64,000 bases of DNA from JAHBNG01 sp039028975. GTDB lineage: Bacteria > Chloroflexota > Anaerolineae > Caldilineales > Caldilineaceae. Below, in pieces: positions 52,185-62,393 of the stretch. Below the pieces are notes generated by a model. That model was not told where the DNA came from and made no database searches. It worked only from the letters and a program-made list of their open reading frames with translations. The stretch covers positions 62,001-126,000 of the forward strand of contig JBCCHB010000020.1 of the NCBI GenBank assembly GCA_039028975.1, in the 5' to 3' direction. Each line of letters begins with the position of its first letter. Position 1 is the first letter of the stretch. A program made the translations under genes and the position numbers.

Positions 52185-53278
52185 TTATCCTTTGAGGAAG
52201 TTTGAAATATGATCGACTGTGGGATCGACATATTCCGACTTCCAGTATAAATCAAAGTGCCCAGCTCCTTCGACGACAGATAGTTCTTTCGGTGCATCGA
52301 TCTTGTCATAAAGCTTTTGCGCGCCGGGACCAGTAACTGCATTGCTCCCATAGGCCACAAAAGTCGGGATGCCCTCCAGCATATGTACATAGTCAAACGG
52401 TGAAAAAGAGATCATGTTGTCCGCACCCGCTGCTGCCAATTGGTTGTGCCAATTGGGGGTATCGCCCGGTTTGCCCGGCAGATTATATGATGCCATCCCT
52501 TTGGTCACTTCCGTTGGTGCTGCATCGATTTCTTCCTGTGTCTGTGGCACCAGCTTAGGATCGAGAATTTAATAAAACATAATAGAAGATCTCTCGGGTA
52601 CTCGAGATGACAGAACCGAAGTTTTTGGTTTTATTTGATCCTGATTCCTTAATGTAGATGTCTTCGCCGGTTGCAAAGTAATGTTGCTTAGCCATTGCGA
52701 CTTGGGCAAGCATGGTGTCACGCAGGTTTTTTGCTGAACCGGCTCCCTTCAAATAGGATTCGGCTGCGTCAACGTATGGACTTGAAAGTATCAACCCTTT
52801 AATGCGCTTGTCATACGCGGTTGCAAAGGTCGCCACTTCAGCCCCACGGCATACACCCATGTTAAACATGTTATCCGGATCATTCTGCGGTAGGCTTTGC
52901 ATGAAACTGGTTATGTTTTTCATATCTTCGGCTTGTTGATATACTGCAAAAGGGTTAGAAATGAACATTTTCGGTCAAGCCAAATGTCCAGTTTTAACCC
53001 GTGCTGAGTATACGGATTCATAATAAAGCGCCGTCCTGTGCTTTCACCCCAGCCAGCCGGATCGAAGGCACAGGTCAAGAAGCCTTGTTCTGCCAGTTTT
53101 TGTGCATAGACCCCAGTCGTTTGCTCCTTCACGCCAGTAGCCGGTACGGTCACAACGACCGATGCTAATTCCCCTCGCCAGAATAGTTGGTAGGCAGGTA
53201 AATATGCGCAGCCAATTCCTCTTTTCCCGACTGAATGCGTACAGCGTTGCGACCAGGGTTTAATTCAATGGTTTTCAT
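52185..53278 (-). pseudogene. Alpha/beta hydrolase, broken by several frameshifts
   Basis: Pieces of one dienelactone-hydrolase-like protein occur in order: MKTIELNPGRNAVRIQSGKE from 53278, VVVTVPATGVKEQTTGVYAQ and CAFDPAGWGEST near 53150-53050, then DMKNITSFMQSLPQ and NMGVCRGAEVATFATAYDKR near 52930-52800, and finally PQTQEEIDAAPTEV with GAGHFDLYWKSEYVDP. Frame changes occur near 53180 (in a GGGG run), near 52970-52990 (with extra sequence) and near 52560, and stop codons follow each. The serine motif GxSxG is replaced by GVCRGA, as in some family members. At least three lesions make it a pseudogene. Confidence 0.85.
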
Positions 53279-53311
53279 AGCGCTCATTCCTCGTTGTGTT
53301 GGGCTGCGGAC

Positions 53312-54300
53312 CTAGGCCGCATTGAGCGCAGCGAGGCCAACTTGGATATCAAAGACATCGCCGGAAATATAGTGGGCTGCATCACTACAAATAAAGCGAA
53401 TTGTATTCGCTACTTCCGCTGGTTCATACAAACCCACGGGCAACAAATGACGTGTTTTTGCACCTTCGTTGAAGGCTTCATAAGTGGGATTACTTGGGAT
53501 CAGAGCCTCAAGCACGTAGTCGTTGATTAGCAGTTTGGTGTTTACCAGCGAGGGACAAACCGCGTTGACAGTCACATTATTGGGTGCCAACAGTTGGGCT
53601 GTACCCTTAGCCAAGCCGATCATACCCCATTTAGAAGCCGAATAGACCGGGAAGTTAGCGCTACCTGACCGTCCGGTGATAGATGATATCAGGACAATCC
53701 TGCCGCTATTCTGCTCCTGCATAATCGGGATGGCGGCCTGTACCGTTTTGATGGCTCCAGCTAGGTTAATGTCCAATACAAGCGAAACTTCCTCTTCTGT
53801 GAGTACATTGAGCGGACCAAGTTGGGTGACACCGGCATTAACAATCACCATGTCCAGCGAGCCAAATTCACTTACAGCCTGTTCCATCGCCTCTTTTTGC
53901 TTGGCACCATCACGGACATCTCCTTGGACGGCAATGCACTGTACGCCTCGGCTTTCAATTTCTGCTTTGGCTGCTTCAAGATCTTCTATAGTTGCAAGCG
54001 GATAGCGAACCAGGTCGATCTGCTCGGCGACGTCATACAGCACAATGTTTGCGCCTACCTCGGCCAACCCCTTGGCTGTGCAAGGCCAATCCCGCGCGCG
54101 CCACCGGTGACAAATGCGCAGCGTCCTTCAAATTCACGTGCCTGTTGTTCCACATTCTCCGCCGCGACGAGGGCGACGGGGGCTGCAGTTGTACATGCTG
54201 AAAGCCCCGCCCCTGCGGCTGCGGCTGTGGCACCGGCCAGGAAGCTGCGGCGATCCATCCCTGGTGACTTGCTGTTTGTGGTTGACTTGTTGATGGTCAT
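53312..54300 (-). pseudogene. SDR dehydrogenase with Tat signal, frameshifted
   Basis: The start encodes a Tat-type signal with lipobox (MDRRSFLAGATAAAAGAGLSAC), then FEGRCAFVTGGARGIGLA, the beginning of a short-chain dehydrogenase. Near 54070 one base is lost and a stop follows; the next frame continues GLAEVGANIVLYD, NAGVTQLG, the catalytic SSITGRSGSANFPVYSASKWG and the C-terminus to 53312. The single lesion makes it a recent pseudogene or a sequencing error. An exported, lipid-anchored SDR is unusual. It sits divergent from the intact AraC regulator, its probable former regulator. Confidence 0.8.
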
Positions 54301-54525
54301 GGTATCATCTCCTCATCTTACGTATTTGGGGTAAATTTTCATCACACGATGCTTACGCTCCTAAATATTGTATTATGTGGGGCCGAAATAATGAATATAT
54401 ATTTCTTCATAGAGCTTGCACAATCCTTCGCGATTTTGATATTTTGATCGCTCTAAATCAGGATTTTTGATATAATGGCAACCATACGAGTCAGTAGAAT
54501 GGATGCAATCAAATCGGGATAAGAA

Positions 54526-55407
54526 ATGAGCTATCAACAAAATAAATTTGACGAGTTTGTATGTCTGGTGCAACAACATGCCGTGCAAGAAGATGTAAGC
54601 TTCAGCCCCATCAAAAACTTTGGCACTTTCAAACTAACCACAACCCAAGAGAGAAGCTTGTCTGTCGACCAACCGGTAATTTGGATGGTTGCACAAGGGG
54701 AAAAGACCTGCTACGTGAGGGATCAGAAGTACGATTACAGTGCCGGTAATGTGCTGGCTTTGTTCTATCCTATGCCAGTAGAAGTGGAGACTATTGAAGC
54801 TTGCCCCGATAAGCCTTTTCTGGCGGCTGGTGTGGCCATCGACCTGGGGAGGATAGCCGATGTTTTAGCTCGGATTGACCGGATTGATATGGCCTTGGCT
54901 AAGCCCGCTTCTATCGATCCATCTGGTATTTTTTCTATCCCGATGAGCGATGAGCTATTGGATTCGTACATCCGGCTGTTCAAATTGATGGCGAACCCTA
55001 GAGATGCGGCGATGCTGGGGGATTCGGCTGTGGATGAAGTTTACTATCGACTGCTGTGCGATGAGCGAGGCGGAGAGCTGCGGTTTCTGTTGCAGCAGCG
55101 AGGGGAAATTCGACGGATCTCCAAAGCAGTGCAACACATTCACGAAAATCTGGAGCAATCTGTATCCGTAGAACAACTGGCACAGATGGTTCACATGGGG
55201 CAGACTGCCTTTTACCAAAACTTTAGAAGTGTGATGCATATGTCGCCTCTGCAATATGCCAAGTCGGTGAAATTGCACAAAGCGCAAATACTCATCAGAG
55301 AGGGGAAAAACGCCAGTGAAGCGGGGTACTTGGTTGGTTACAATAGCCATGCCCAGTTTAGCCGGGAGTATAAGCGCCATTTTGGTTTTGCGCCGTCGGC
55401 GACCTGA
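54526..55407 (+). CDS. AraC-family transcriptional regulator, YqhC-like
   Basis: This 293-residue regulator has an AraC_N-type sensing domain (WMVAQGEKTCYVRDQKYDYS, then GNVLALFYPMPVEVE) and a C-terminal helix-turn-helix pair (SVSVEQLAQMVHMGQTAFYQ, then NASEAGYLVGYNSHAQFSRE). It is the intact member of a set whose fragments lie at 49.6 and 51.8 kb. It diverges from the SDR and hydrolase pseudogenes, which resemble the aldehyde-response genes often controlled by this type. Confidence 0.92.
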   Translation: MSYQQNKFDEFVCLVQQHAVQEDVSFSPIKNFGTFKLTTTQERSLSVDQPVIWMVAQGEKTCYVRDQKYDYSAGNVLALFYPMPVEVETIEACPDKPFLAAGVAIDLGRIADVLARIDRIDMALAKPASIDPSGIFSIPMSDELLDSYIRLFKLMANPRDAAMLGDSAVDEVYYRLLCDERGGELRFLLQQRGEIRRISKAVQHIHENLEQSVSVEQLAQMVHMGQTAFYQNFRSVMHMSPLQYAKSVKLHKAQILIREGKNASEAGYLVGYNSHAQFSREYKRHFGFAPSAT

Positions 55408-55585
55408 GCGGTCGGATGGGATCATAAGAGACTTTTTCTTAATTTGAGTTTCGGATATTTAACCGATAAAACAGATAGATGAGTGCTGCAAAGATGAACT
55501 CGACTACGGTTGCAGCAATCAATGATGGATGTATTTGATCAATAAATTTTTTACGGATAGTCTTCACACAGTCAGGGAACCTCAT

Positions 55586-56788
55586 ATGTCAGATTTGTTC
55601 ACACGCCCTCAATATTTTCAGAATATCATATTTCACCGCCACACGGACCGCGCGGTTGGATGGTTAGAATTGTTCTACGATCTGGTCTACGTAGCCACAT
55701 TGATCCAGATTGGTAATTTTTTAAGTGATAATCTAACCCTTTTGGGATTTGGTCAGTTTCTGGTCCTGATATTCGTCGTCTGGTGGGCTTGGACGGGAGA
55801 AACCTTATATCAGAATCGTTTTGTGGCTGATGATTTGTGGCACAGGATTCTCGTCTTCATACAGATGTTTGGTGTAGCCGCAATTGGCCTGAGTGTCAGC
55901 AAGGCGTTTGGCGATTTATACGTACAGTTCACGCTCGGCTATGCGCTGGTTCGTTTTGTTCTGATCCTGATGTATGTACGAACGTACACGGCGCACCCTG
56001 AGAGTAAATCGTTCTCGACCCAGTATATGATCGGGTTTGCCGGCGGAATCATCATTTGGTTGGTGGCGCTTCTGCTGCCCTCCCCCTTTCACTGGATAGC
56101 ATGGTTGAGTGCCATCATCTTCGAGATTGTCTTCTTCTCCCGCCCAGCTATAGTACGAGAGTTGCTCAAATGGGGTGCCGACGCCCATCACATGGTGGAA
56201 CGGTTCGGCATCTTCACCATCATTGTTCTTGGCGAGGCGTTTGTCAAAGTGCTAGATGATGCACAGGGATCGGCAGTAGGGATGCAGCAGATCTTGTTCA
56301 GCGTGGCTGGGATAGGGGTCCTGTATTCGCTATGGTGGCTCTACTTTTCCGACACGGCTGGTAAGCTTTACGATGATTCCTCTGGCATTAAAGCTCTTCT
56401 ATGGACGTACGGACACTTATTTCTAGCCGCTTCGCTAGTTGCCTTTGGGGTGGCTGCGAAAAAGCTATTCGCAGAGACAATCAAGTATCCAGATTATCCG
56501 CTAACAGAAGAGTATCGCCTGCTCTATATGATCGCCGTTACCATCTTCTTGCTAGCGCTGATGCTGATTAACTTCGGCTTGGACAAAGAACAGGGACCAA
56601 AAAACCCAATCGCCACGATAGTGGTCTATCTTGGTGGTGCCGTTGCCGTAGCGCTAATAGGCGGGTTTGTGACAGGGGCAACAGCCACACAGTTCATAGC
56701 GATCAACGCTGTGGTCATGCTGGCGCTAGTAGTATTCAACACCTATCAGTCGGTTAGCTCTCCGGTAGATCACCTAGAAGCTGAATAG
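55586..56788 (+). CDS. Low temperature requirement protein A (LtrA) family
   Basis: This 400-residue membrane protein has about 11 or 12 helices. The N-terminal VGWLELFYDLVYVATLIQIG followed by the FVVWWAWTGETLYQNRF region is the LtrA signature, as is HHMVERFGIFTIIVLGEAFV. The family's molecular function is not known; the name comes from Listeria growth at low temperature. The ATG at 55586 has AGGGA upstream; an earlier start at 55529 adds residues that do not fit the family. Confidence 0.9.
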   Translation: MSDLFTRPQYFQNIIFHRHTDRAVGWLELFYDLVYVATLIQIGNFLSDNLTLLGFGQFLVLIFVVWWAWTGETLYQNRFVADDLWHRILVFIQMFGVAAIGLSVSKAFGDLYVQFTLGYALVRFVLILMYVRTYTAHPESKSFSTQYMIGFAGGIIIWLVALLLPSPFHWIAWLSAIIFEIVFFSRPAIVRELLKWGADAHHMVERFGIFTIIVLGEAFVKVLDDAQGSAVGMQQILFSVAGIGVLYSLWWLYFSDTAGKLYDDSSGIKALLWTYGHLFLAASLVAFGVAAKKLFAETIKYPDYPLTEEYRLLYMIAVTIFLLALMLINFGLDKEQGPKNPIATIVVYLGGAVAVALIGGFVTGATATQFIAINAVVMLALVVFNTYQSVSSPVDHLEAE

Positions 56789-57180
56789 CGCCGAATCTGG
56801 ATACGTCAGAAAAGCAGCATTCGATTGCACAACGATTGGATAGCCACTTTGAAATCGGTCGCACAAGTGCCATGAGTAGATTCATCAGGAATCCAGCACC
56901 CGAGCCGAAATTAGAGTGTGCCCATCCAAGGTGGACACAGAAGGTTGATATACCCGTACTTGGACATTGTGTCGATTCCAAATCATACATGGGCAAAAAT
57001 GTGGGAAGTACGCAAACGCTAAATGCTTCTTGACTGACAGAAGTTAATATGATACTCTCAATAGAGTGATCGTTCAATCTACGATTGGTATCCATCCGGA
57101 AAGTTCTGTGGCGATGCTCATTACTCTACTGACCAGTTGAGCCGACAACCACTTTTCAGATAGGCTCTTAGGTCAAGTTG
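56789..57180. other. Intergenic region before the TetR gene
   Basis: About 390 bases with no supported gene on either strand. I see no repeat copy or strong palindrome. The TetR promoter should lie near its right end. Confidence 0.4.
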
Positions 57181-57765
57181 ATGACTCCAACACATAGCAA
57201 CAGGTTCAGCGAGCGAGAACGCCAAATTCTTGATGCAACGCTTGAGCTTGTCGCAACTGAAGGGCTGTTAAAGACCAGCATAAGTAAAATCTCTAAACGT
57301 GCGAAATCCAGTCCGGGTATCGTCTATCACTACTTTGAAAGTAAGGACGAGATCATGGATACGCTCTTTCTTGACATTACCATGGAAATGATGGCGTATA
57401 TTCTGGACGACCTCGTTCTGGACCGTCCTGTTTTGGAACGATATAAAGATCTTTGGCTCCGAAAATACCACTATCACTTCAACAACCCAGCAAAAACAAT
57501 TTTCATTGAGGAGTATAAGAACTCTTCTTTTTATACGAAAGAACAGGCTCAAGAAAGCCAAAGGATGATGCTCGGTTTGCTGAGTATGGGGCAGAAAGAT
57601 ATTGAGCAGGGATTGGTCGTTAACTTGCCACTAGATGTTATCTATACAATGACGTTTACTGTCGCGCTCAATCTGGCCAAATCTCATATTCAAGGAAATT
57701 TCAGGATGGACGAGAACACATTAGACATGATAGCTGAGCGAGTTTGTCGTAGCGCGTTGATATAA
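57181..57765 (+). CDS. TetR-family transcriptional regulator
   Basis: This 194-residue regulator has the TetR DNA-binding domain at the N-terminus: RQILDATLELVATEGLLKTS, then SKISKRAKSSPGIVYHYFES and KDEIMDTLFLD. The C-terminal ligand-binding part is helical. The ATG at 57181 is chosen over a TTG just before it. It lies 70 bases upstream of the molybdenum hydroxylase genes on the same strand and is their likely regulator. Confidence 0.92.
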   Translation: MTPTHSNRFSERERQILDATLELVATEGLLKTSISKISKRAKSSPGIVYHYFESKDEIMDTLFLDITMEMMAYILDDLVLDRPVLERYKDLWLRKYHYHFNNPAKTIFIEEYKNSSFYTKEQAQESQRMMLGLLSMGQKDIEQGLVVNLPLDVIYTMTFTVALNLAKSHIQGNFRMDENTLDMIAERVCRSALI

Positions 57766-57835
57766 GTACTATTTTTTTTGCCGATTTTGGAGCGAACGCT
57801 CAATCTACAAGTTCTTTACCATAGGAAAAATAATC

Positions 57836-60550
57836 GTGTTGAAAACTCAAATCAATGGTGAAACCGTTCATTTCACACCGCAACCGGATGATAGCGCGGT
57901 TGATCTCATCCGAGACACTTGCGGACTCACAGGGACGAAGCTGGTGTGCGGTTCGGGTGCGTGCGGCGCGTGCACCGTGCTCGTCGATGGTATACCAATG
58001 ACAAGCTGTTTGCTGCCTGCACACCACATAGAAGGCAAAACGATTGAAACAGCCGAGCAGTATCAGGGTGACAGCCTACACCCAATGCAGAAGGCATTTA
58101 TGGTGCACGATGGGTTGCAGTGTGGCTATTGTACACCCGGATTCATCATGGAAAGCATTGCGTTTTACAACTCTTGGCGAGCGAAACATGGCACCGAAAA
58201 ACCCACCAAAGAGCACGTTGCAGAAGCCCTGGCCGGACATCTTTGCCGCTGTGGTGCGTATGATGGCATTTACGAGGCGGTGCAGCGGGCTTGTGCAGGC
58301 GAATATGATAAGGTCGAAAGCGTACGCGCACAACGGGTCGATGCACTGGAAAAAGTCACTGGACAAGCAAAATATACCACGGATATTCAGTTGGAGGGGC
58401 AACTTGTGGGCGGGATTTATCGATCGCCGCACGGTCACGCCAGAATTCGCAACCTATCCACAGCGGCTGCTGAACAGCTCGAAGGTCTCTTTGCCATTCA
58501 TGAGATGCTGCCCAAAGATAACATTGTGCGCTATGTGGGTGAACCCATGGTCGCCATCGCCGCCAAAGATCAGCAAACGCTCCAACACGCCTTTGATGCG
58601 CTCGATATTGAGTTTGAACTCATGCCTGCTGTTGTCGGCATCGAGAACGCCATGAGTCCTGATGCACCTGCCCTCTTCAGTGACTTAAATATGGTCCCAA
58701 CTGTTTCTGAATATGCGCCACGTCCTGGCACCCTCAAAGGCAATGTGCGCACAACAAAAGGCCGTGAACGAACATACCCAGCAAAGGCACAAGCAGCGTT
58801 CAACGAGATGGAAGAGGGCAATGGCAACCTCTTTGAGGCTACCTATGTCAACGGCATCCAAGTGCACACAGCATTGGAACCCCATTGTGCGGTTGCGCAT
58901 TGGATTGCACCTGATCAGCTAGACGTCTATATGTCTACCCAAAGTGTGACATTGATGCAGAAAGAGATCGCCCAGCATTTCAATCTGCGCGCCGAAAATG
59001 TCAACATCATTGCGGATTATGTGGGCGGCGGTTTTGGTGCAAAGATCAAACTGGATAAGGAGACCATTGCTGCTATTGAGTTGGCGAAGAAGTCGGGGCG
59101 ACCGGTTAGCGTGATTCCTGATCGACCGGCGGAAATGTCGACTGGGGGGATGCGCCCCGGCAACAAAACTGAACTACGGTTCGCCATAGACGCAAACAAC
59201 GCACTGAAAGCAGTCAAATTCCACAGCTACAATGACAGCGGCATCGGCGTTTCACAAACACAAGCTGGCCTTTCTGTTCAAGTATACAAGCCAGAGACCC
59301 ACGACCTACAAGATTATGATGTGGTCAATAATGGTGGACTGGGGGCTGCTTTTAGAGGGCCAGGCGGTCCGGGCGTCTTCTGGGCCATGGAACAAGCCAT
59401 TGATCAATATGCCCATGATGCTGGCATCGATAGCCTTGAATTGCGACGCAACTGGACTGAAAATGCCTTGCGATTGAAGCTATACGATTGGGTCGAACAG
59501 CATGAGGCTTACCAAAATCGACCCCAGCCGGATTCACAAACAGAGCAACGCTATCGACGCGGCATCGGGATTAGCTTTGGTCAGTGGTACTACTTTTACG
59601 ACCCGGATACAACAGTACGGCTGGAAACCTCGCCGTCTGGCTTCACTATCAAGATGGCCACTCAAGACATTGGCAATGGCGTCAAGACATCTCTGGCGCG
59701 GATCGTCGCGCAAACCTTTGGGGTTGAACCAGAATCAATCAATTTGGAGATTGGATCCTCAAAGCACCCTCACGGACCAACCGCTGGCGGCAGCCGGGTC
59801 ACGCCGTCTGTTTACACGCCAACTGAGCAAGCAGCGCAGCTGATGAGAGATCGTTTATTTGGCGTGGTGGCAGAAGAATTTGACCTAGACAACCCCAGCT
59901 TTGTTGATGGTGGTCTGCAACATCAAGGCGGCTTCCTCTCTTGGGAGGATGCGCTCCAGACCGTTCCACCCCAGCATGTCGAGGTCAGACGCGGTGGTGA
60001 TAATTTTGTCCAAGGTGCCATACACGGCATTGTCTTTAAGCGAGTGATGGGCCTTGACATCATGATCGGTCAAGGGTCATCACAGGGCGCAGTCATTGCC
60101 GAGGTTGAAGTAGATACCTTGCTGGGCAAAGTGAAGGTTACCCGTGTTTGGGAAAATCTAGCCATCGGCAAGGCGCACTTCCCCGATATGGCCATGAGCC
60201 AAGTGAAAGGTGGCGTCTATCAAGGGATGGGGTATGCGTTGTACGAAGAGAAGATCTTCGATCCAAATACAGCGGCGTTGTTGACATCCAACTTGCAAGA
60301 CTATCGCTTGCCCGGTATCGGTGACATTCCGGAAGTCACCTGTGAATTCACTGACGGTGGTTTTGAACATGCCAAGGGAGAGGGTGTTGGGCTAGCCGAG
60401 CTGTCGACAATGCCCGTTGCGGCTGCCATCGCAAACGCGGTCTTCAATGCCACAGGAGTGCGATGCACTGAAAGTCCGATTACACCGGAACGCTTGATTC
60501 AAGCGTTGCAATCTGATATCACCGCGGCGAGTAATGGAGTATCATCATGA
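57836..60550 (+). CDS. Molybdenum hydroxylase, fused 2Fe-2S and molybdopterin subunits
   Basis: This 904-residue xanthine dehydrogenase/aldehyde oxidase-type enzyme carries two [2Fe-2S] sites at the N-terminus (C38, C43, C46, C58; and C96, C99, C137, C139). From about residue 160 the molybdopterin-binding domains follow: VEKVTGQAKY-like start, YVGGGFGAKI, AFRGPGGPGVFWAMEQAIDQ, QDIGNGVKTSLARIVAQ and the catalytic-glutamate region GEGVGLAELS. It oxidises an aldehyde or N-heterocycle by hydroxylation with water. The small and large subunits are joined here, while the FAD subunit is separate and overlaps by four bases (ATGA). The GTG at 57836 or TTG at 57839 is the start. Confidence 0.9.
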   Translation: MLKTQINGETVHFTPQPDDSAVDLIRDTCGLTGTKLVCGSGACGACTVLVDGIPMTSCLLPAHHIEGKTIETAEQYQGDSLHPMQKAFMVHDGLQCGYCTPGFIMESIAFYNSWRAKHGTEKPTKEHVAEALAGHLCRCGAYDGIYEAVQRACAGEYDKVESVRAQRVDALEKVTGQAKYTTDIQLEGQLVGGIYRSPHGHARIRNLSTAAAEQLEGLFAIHEMLPKDNIVRYVGEPMVAIAAKDQQTLQHAFDALDIEFELMPAVVGIENAMSPDAPALFSDLNMVPTVSEYAPRPGTLKGNVRTTKGRERTYPAKAQAAFNEMEEGNGNLFEATYVNGIQVHTALEPHCAVAHWIAPDQLDVYMSTQSVTLMQKEIAQHFNLRAENVNIIADYVGGGFGAKIKLDKETIAAIELAKKSGRPVSVIPDRPAEMSTGGMRPGNKTELRFAIDANNALKAVKFHSYNDSGIGVSQTQAGLSVQVYKPETHDLQDYDVVNNGGLGAAFRGPGGPGVFWAMEQAIDQYAHDAGIDSLELRRNWTENALRLKLYDWVEQHEAYQNRPQPDSQTEQRYRRGIGISFGQWYYFYDPDTTVRLETSPSGFTIKMATQDIGNGVKTSLARIVAQTFGVEPESINLEIGSSKHPHGPTAGGSRVTPSVYTPTEQAAQLMRDRLFGVVAEEFDLDNPSFVDGGLQHQGGFLSWEDALQTVPPQHVEVRRGGDNFVQGAIHGIVFKRVMGLDIMIGQGSSQGAVIAEVEVDTLLGKVKVTRVWENLAIGKAHFPDMAMSQVKGGVYQGMGYALYEEKIFDPNTAALLTSNLQDYRLPGIGDIPEVTCEFTDGGFEHAKGEGVGLAELSTMPVAAAIANAVFNATGVRCTESPITPERLIQALQSDITAASNGVSS

Positions 60551-61560
60551 CAACTTTGACAATGACTAATTTGGCGATGACTAATTTGGCGATGACTAAT
60601 TTGACAATGGCAACGACGGTTGAGGAAGCACAGGCTGCATCCGGTGAAATTCGGGCCGGTGGCACCGATATCATGGATCGACGACGGCATCATATTTCCC
60701 ATGGTGATATTTTGGATGTGAGCCGCATCGATGGTTATGAGACCATCACCGCGACGGATAATGGTGGTCTCAACATAGGGGCGATGGTTAAACTCGACAC
60801 GGTTGCCAATGATCCAAAGGTCATCGAGAGGTATCCAGGATTAGCGATTGCATCGGGTGCGCTGGCAACACCCCAAATCCGCTATATGGCAACCATGGGC
60901 GGCGTAATTCTACAGACTACTCGGTGCTGGTATTTCCGCAACGAAGGCTTCAGCAATTGTTTCAAAAAAGGTGGTGATCACTGTCCAGCACGCGACGGGG
61001 CTCATCGTTTTGGGGCGGTCTTTGATATCAGCCCCTGCGTTTTCCCCCATCCTTCGACGGTCGGCATGGTGCTGATGAACTATGACGCCCAGGTTGAAAT
61101 CAACGGCAGCGAAACACGTTCGATCAACGATATTTATGGCGATGGCAAACATCCAGCGATTACACACACGCTGAAAAGTGGGGAGCTCTTGACGAATGTG
61201 ATCTTGCCGAAGCCCGTAGCGGACGAACGGGCAGGCTATTTCCGCAGCATTTCGCGGGCACGGGCAGAATGGGCGCTGGTTGAAGCGAGTGTGCGCATGG
61301 TGGTAGATGATAGCAATACGATCACCATGGCCCGAGTTGCCATCGGTGGGGTGGCCCACATTCCGTTGCTCTTGCCAGCCGTGAATCAAGCGCTAGAGGG
61401 TCAACCGGCCACAGAAGCGACATTTGAAGCAGCGGCTAAACGAGCTATTGAAGGCGTGACTCCGCTCCCGCAGACAGGCTATAAAGTACCTTTGATCTAT
61501 GGAACAGTCTTTGAGACACTCAATCGGGCCTATAACCGCATCTGGGGTGGCGAAGGCTAA
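60547..61560 (+). CDS. Molybdenum hydroxylase FAD-binding subunit
   Basis: This 337-residue protein is the CoxM/YagS-type FAD subunit. EIRAGGTDIMDRRRH binds FAD pyrophosphate, and LATPQIRYMATMGGVILQTTRC with WYFR follows. The cysteines in CFKKGGDHCPARDGAHRFGAV are those that in YagS-type subunits hold an iron-sulfur cluster. The N-terminal MTNLA repeats come from a 15-base tandem repeat. It passes electrons from the 2Fe-2S centres to an acceptor. Its start overlaps the upstream stop (ATGA). Confidence 0.9.
   Translation: MTTLTMTNLAMTNLAMTNLTMATTVEEAQAASGEIRAGGTDIMDRRRHHISHGDILDVSRIDGYETITATDNGGLNIGAMVKLDTVANDPKVIERYPGLAIASGALATPQIRYMATMGGVILQTTRCWYFRNEGFSNCFKKGGDHCPARDGAHRFGAVFDISPCVFPHPSTVGMVLMNYDAQVEINGSETRSINDIYGDGKHPAITHTLKSGELLTNVILPKPVADERAGYFRSISRARAEWALVEASVRMVVDDSNTITMARVAIGGVAHIPLLLPAVNQALEGQPATEATFEAAAKRAIEGVTPLPQTGYKVPLIYGTVFETLNRAYNRIWGGEG
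60561..60605. repeat. 15-bp tandem repeat at the FAD-subunit start
   Basis: RATGACTAATTTGRC occurs three times in tandem with single-base differences, encoding TMTNLAMTNLAMTNL. Several in-frame ATG codons result, so the true start could vary. Confidence 0.85.
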
Positions 61561-61616
61561 TCGTTTTTTGTGATCTGTATAACGCTGGTTCCCATCGTTT
61601 TCTCATTTAAACAGTC

Positions 61617-62242
61617 TTGGGTTTAGGACGCCGTTTTATGGAGCGCTTCCCCTACGAGCTATCGGGCGGTAAGCGGCAGCGCGTAGCCATTGCGCGGGCA
61701 TTGTCAGTTGAGCCAGAGTTGATTATCTGTGACGAAGCAACCAGCGCACTGGATGTCTCAATCCAGAGCCGGGTGATCAACCTGCCGGAAGAGATACAGG
61801 AAACAAAAGGGGGCTCCTATCTCTTCATCGCACATGATTTGGCCGTAGTGCGTCACATTAGCCATGACATCGGCGTGCTCTATTTGGGCTACCTTGTCGA
61901 TACGGGACCAGCGGAACGCGTCTACAACGATGCTGCCCATTCCTACACAGCCATGCTTCTCGCCGCCGAGCCAATCCAATCCCGGACCCCGTACGCCAAA
62001 AGAGCCGCTCTGAAGTGCGCCGCATGTATCACATTGATGCCGAACCGCCTAGCCCAGCTAACCTGCCATCGGATTGTCCCTTCGCCAATCGCTGTGCACT
62101 GGTCATGGACATCTGTCATCAAAAGATGCCGAAGGCGACACCTGTGGAAGGAGGCGGGCTCGTCCGCTGCCATCTACACACAATCGGGCCGATGTTGAAC
62201 GGTAAATCTGTCATTCCGTTACTCACAGAGCAAACTGAATAA
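61617..62242 (+). pseudogene. Oligopeptide ABC ATPase remnant
   Basis: The frame begins just before the signature (ELSGGKRQRVAIARALSVEP) and Walker B (LIICDEATSALD). The N-terminal half with Walker A is missing. A switch region (IAHDLAVVRHISHD) follows. Near 61985-62015 the frame shifts; the next frame continues with the OppF-like tail VRRMYHIDAEPPSPANLPSD and CPFANRCALVMDICHQKMP. It is a truncated, frameshifted relic and cannot hydrolyse ATP by itself. Confidence 0.82.
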
Positions 62243-62393
62243 AACCACGCCACTGCTGGCGGAAGGCTCTCTATGAACATACCCTTTATCATGTGCCATC
62301 AGCTACGATGGGACTATCTCTTCAGCTACGGCCATCCACACTTATCCAGGTAATCCCACGAAGCCGCAATGGTGACTCTAATTCAGTTGTTGT

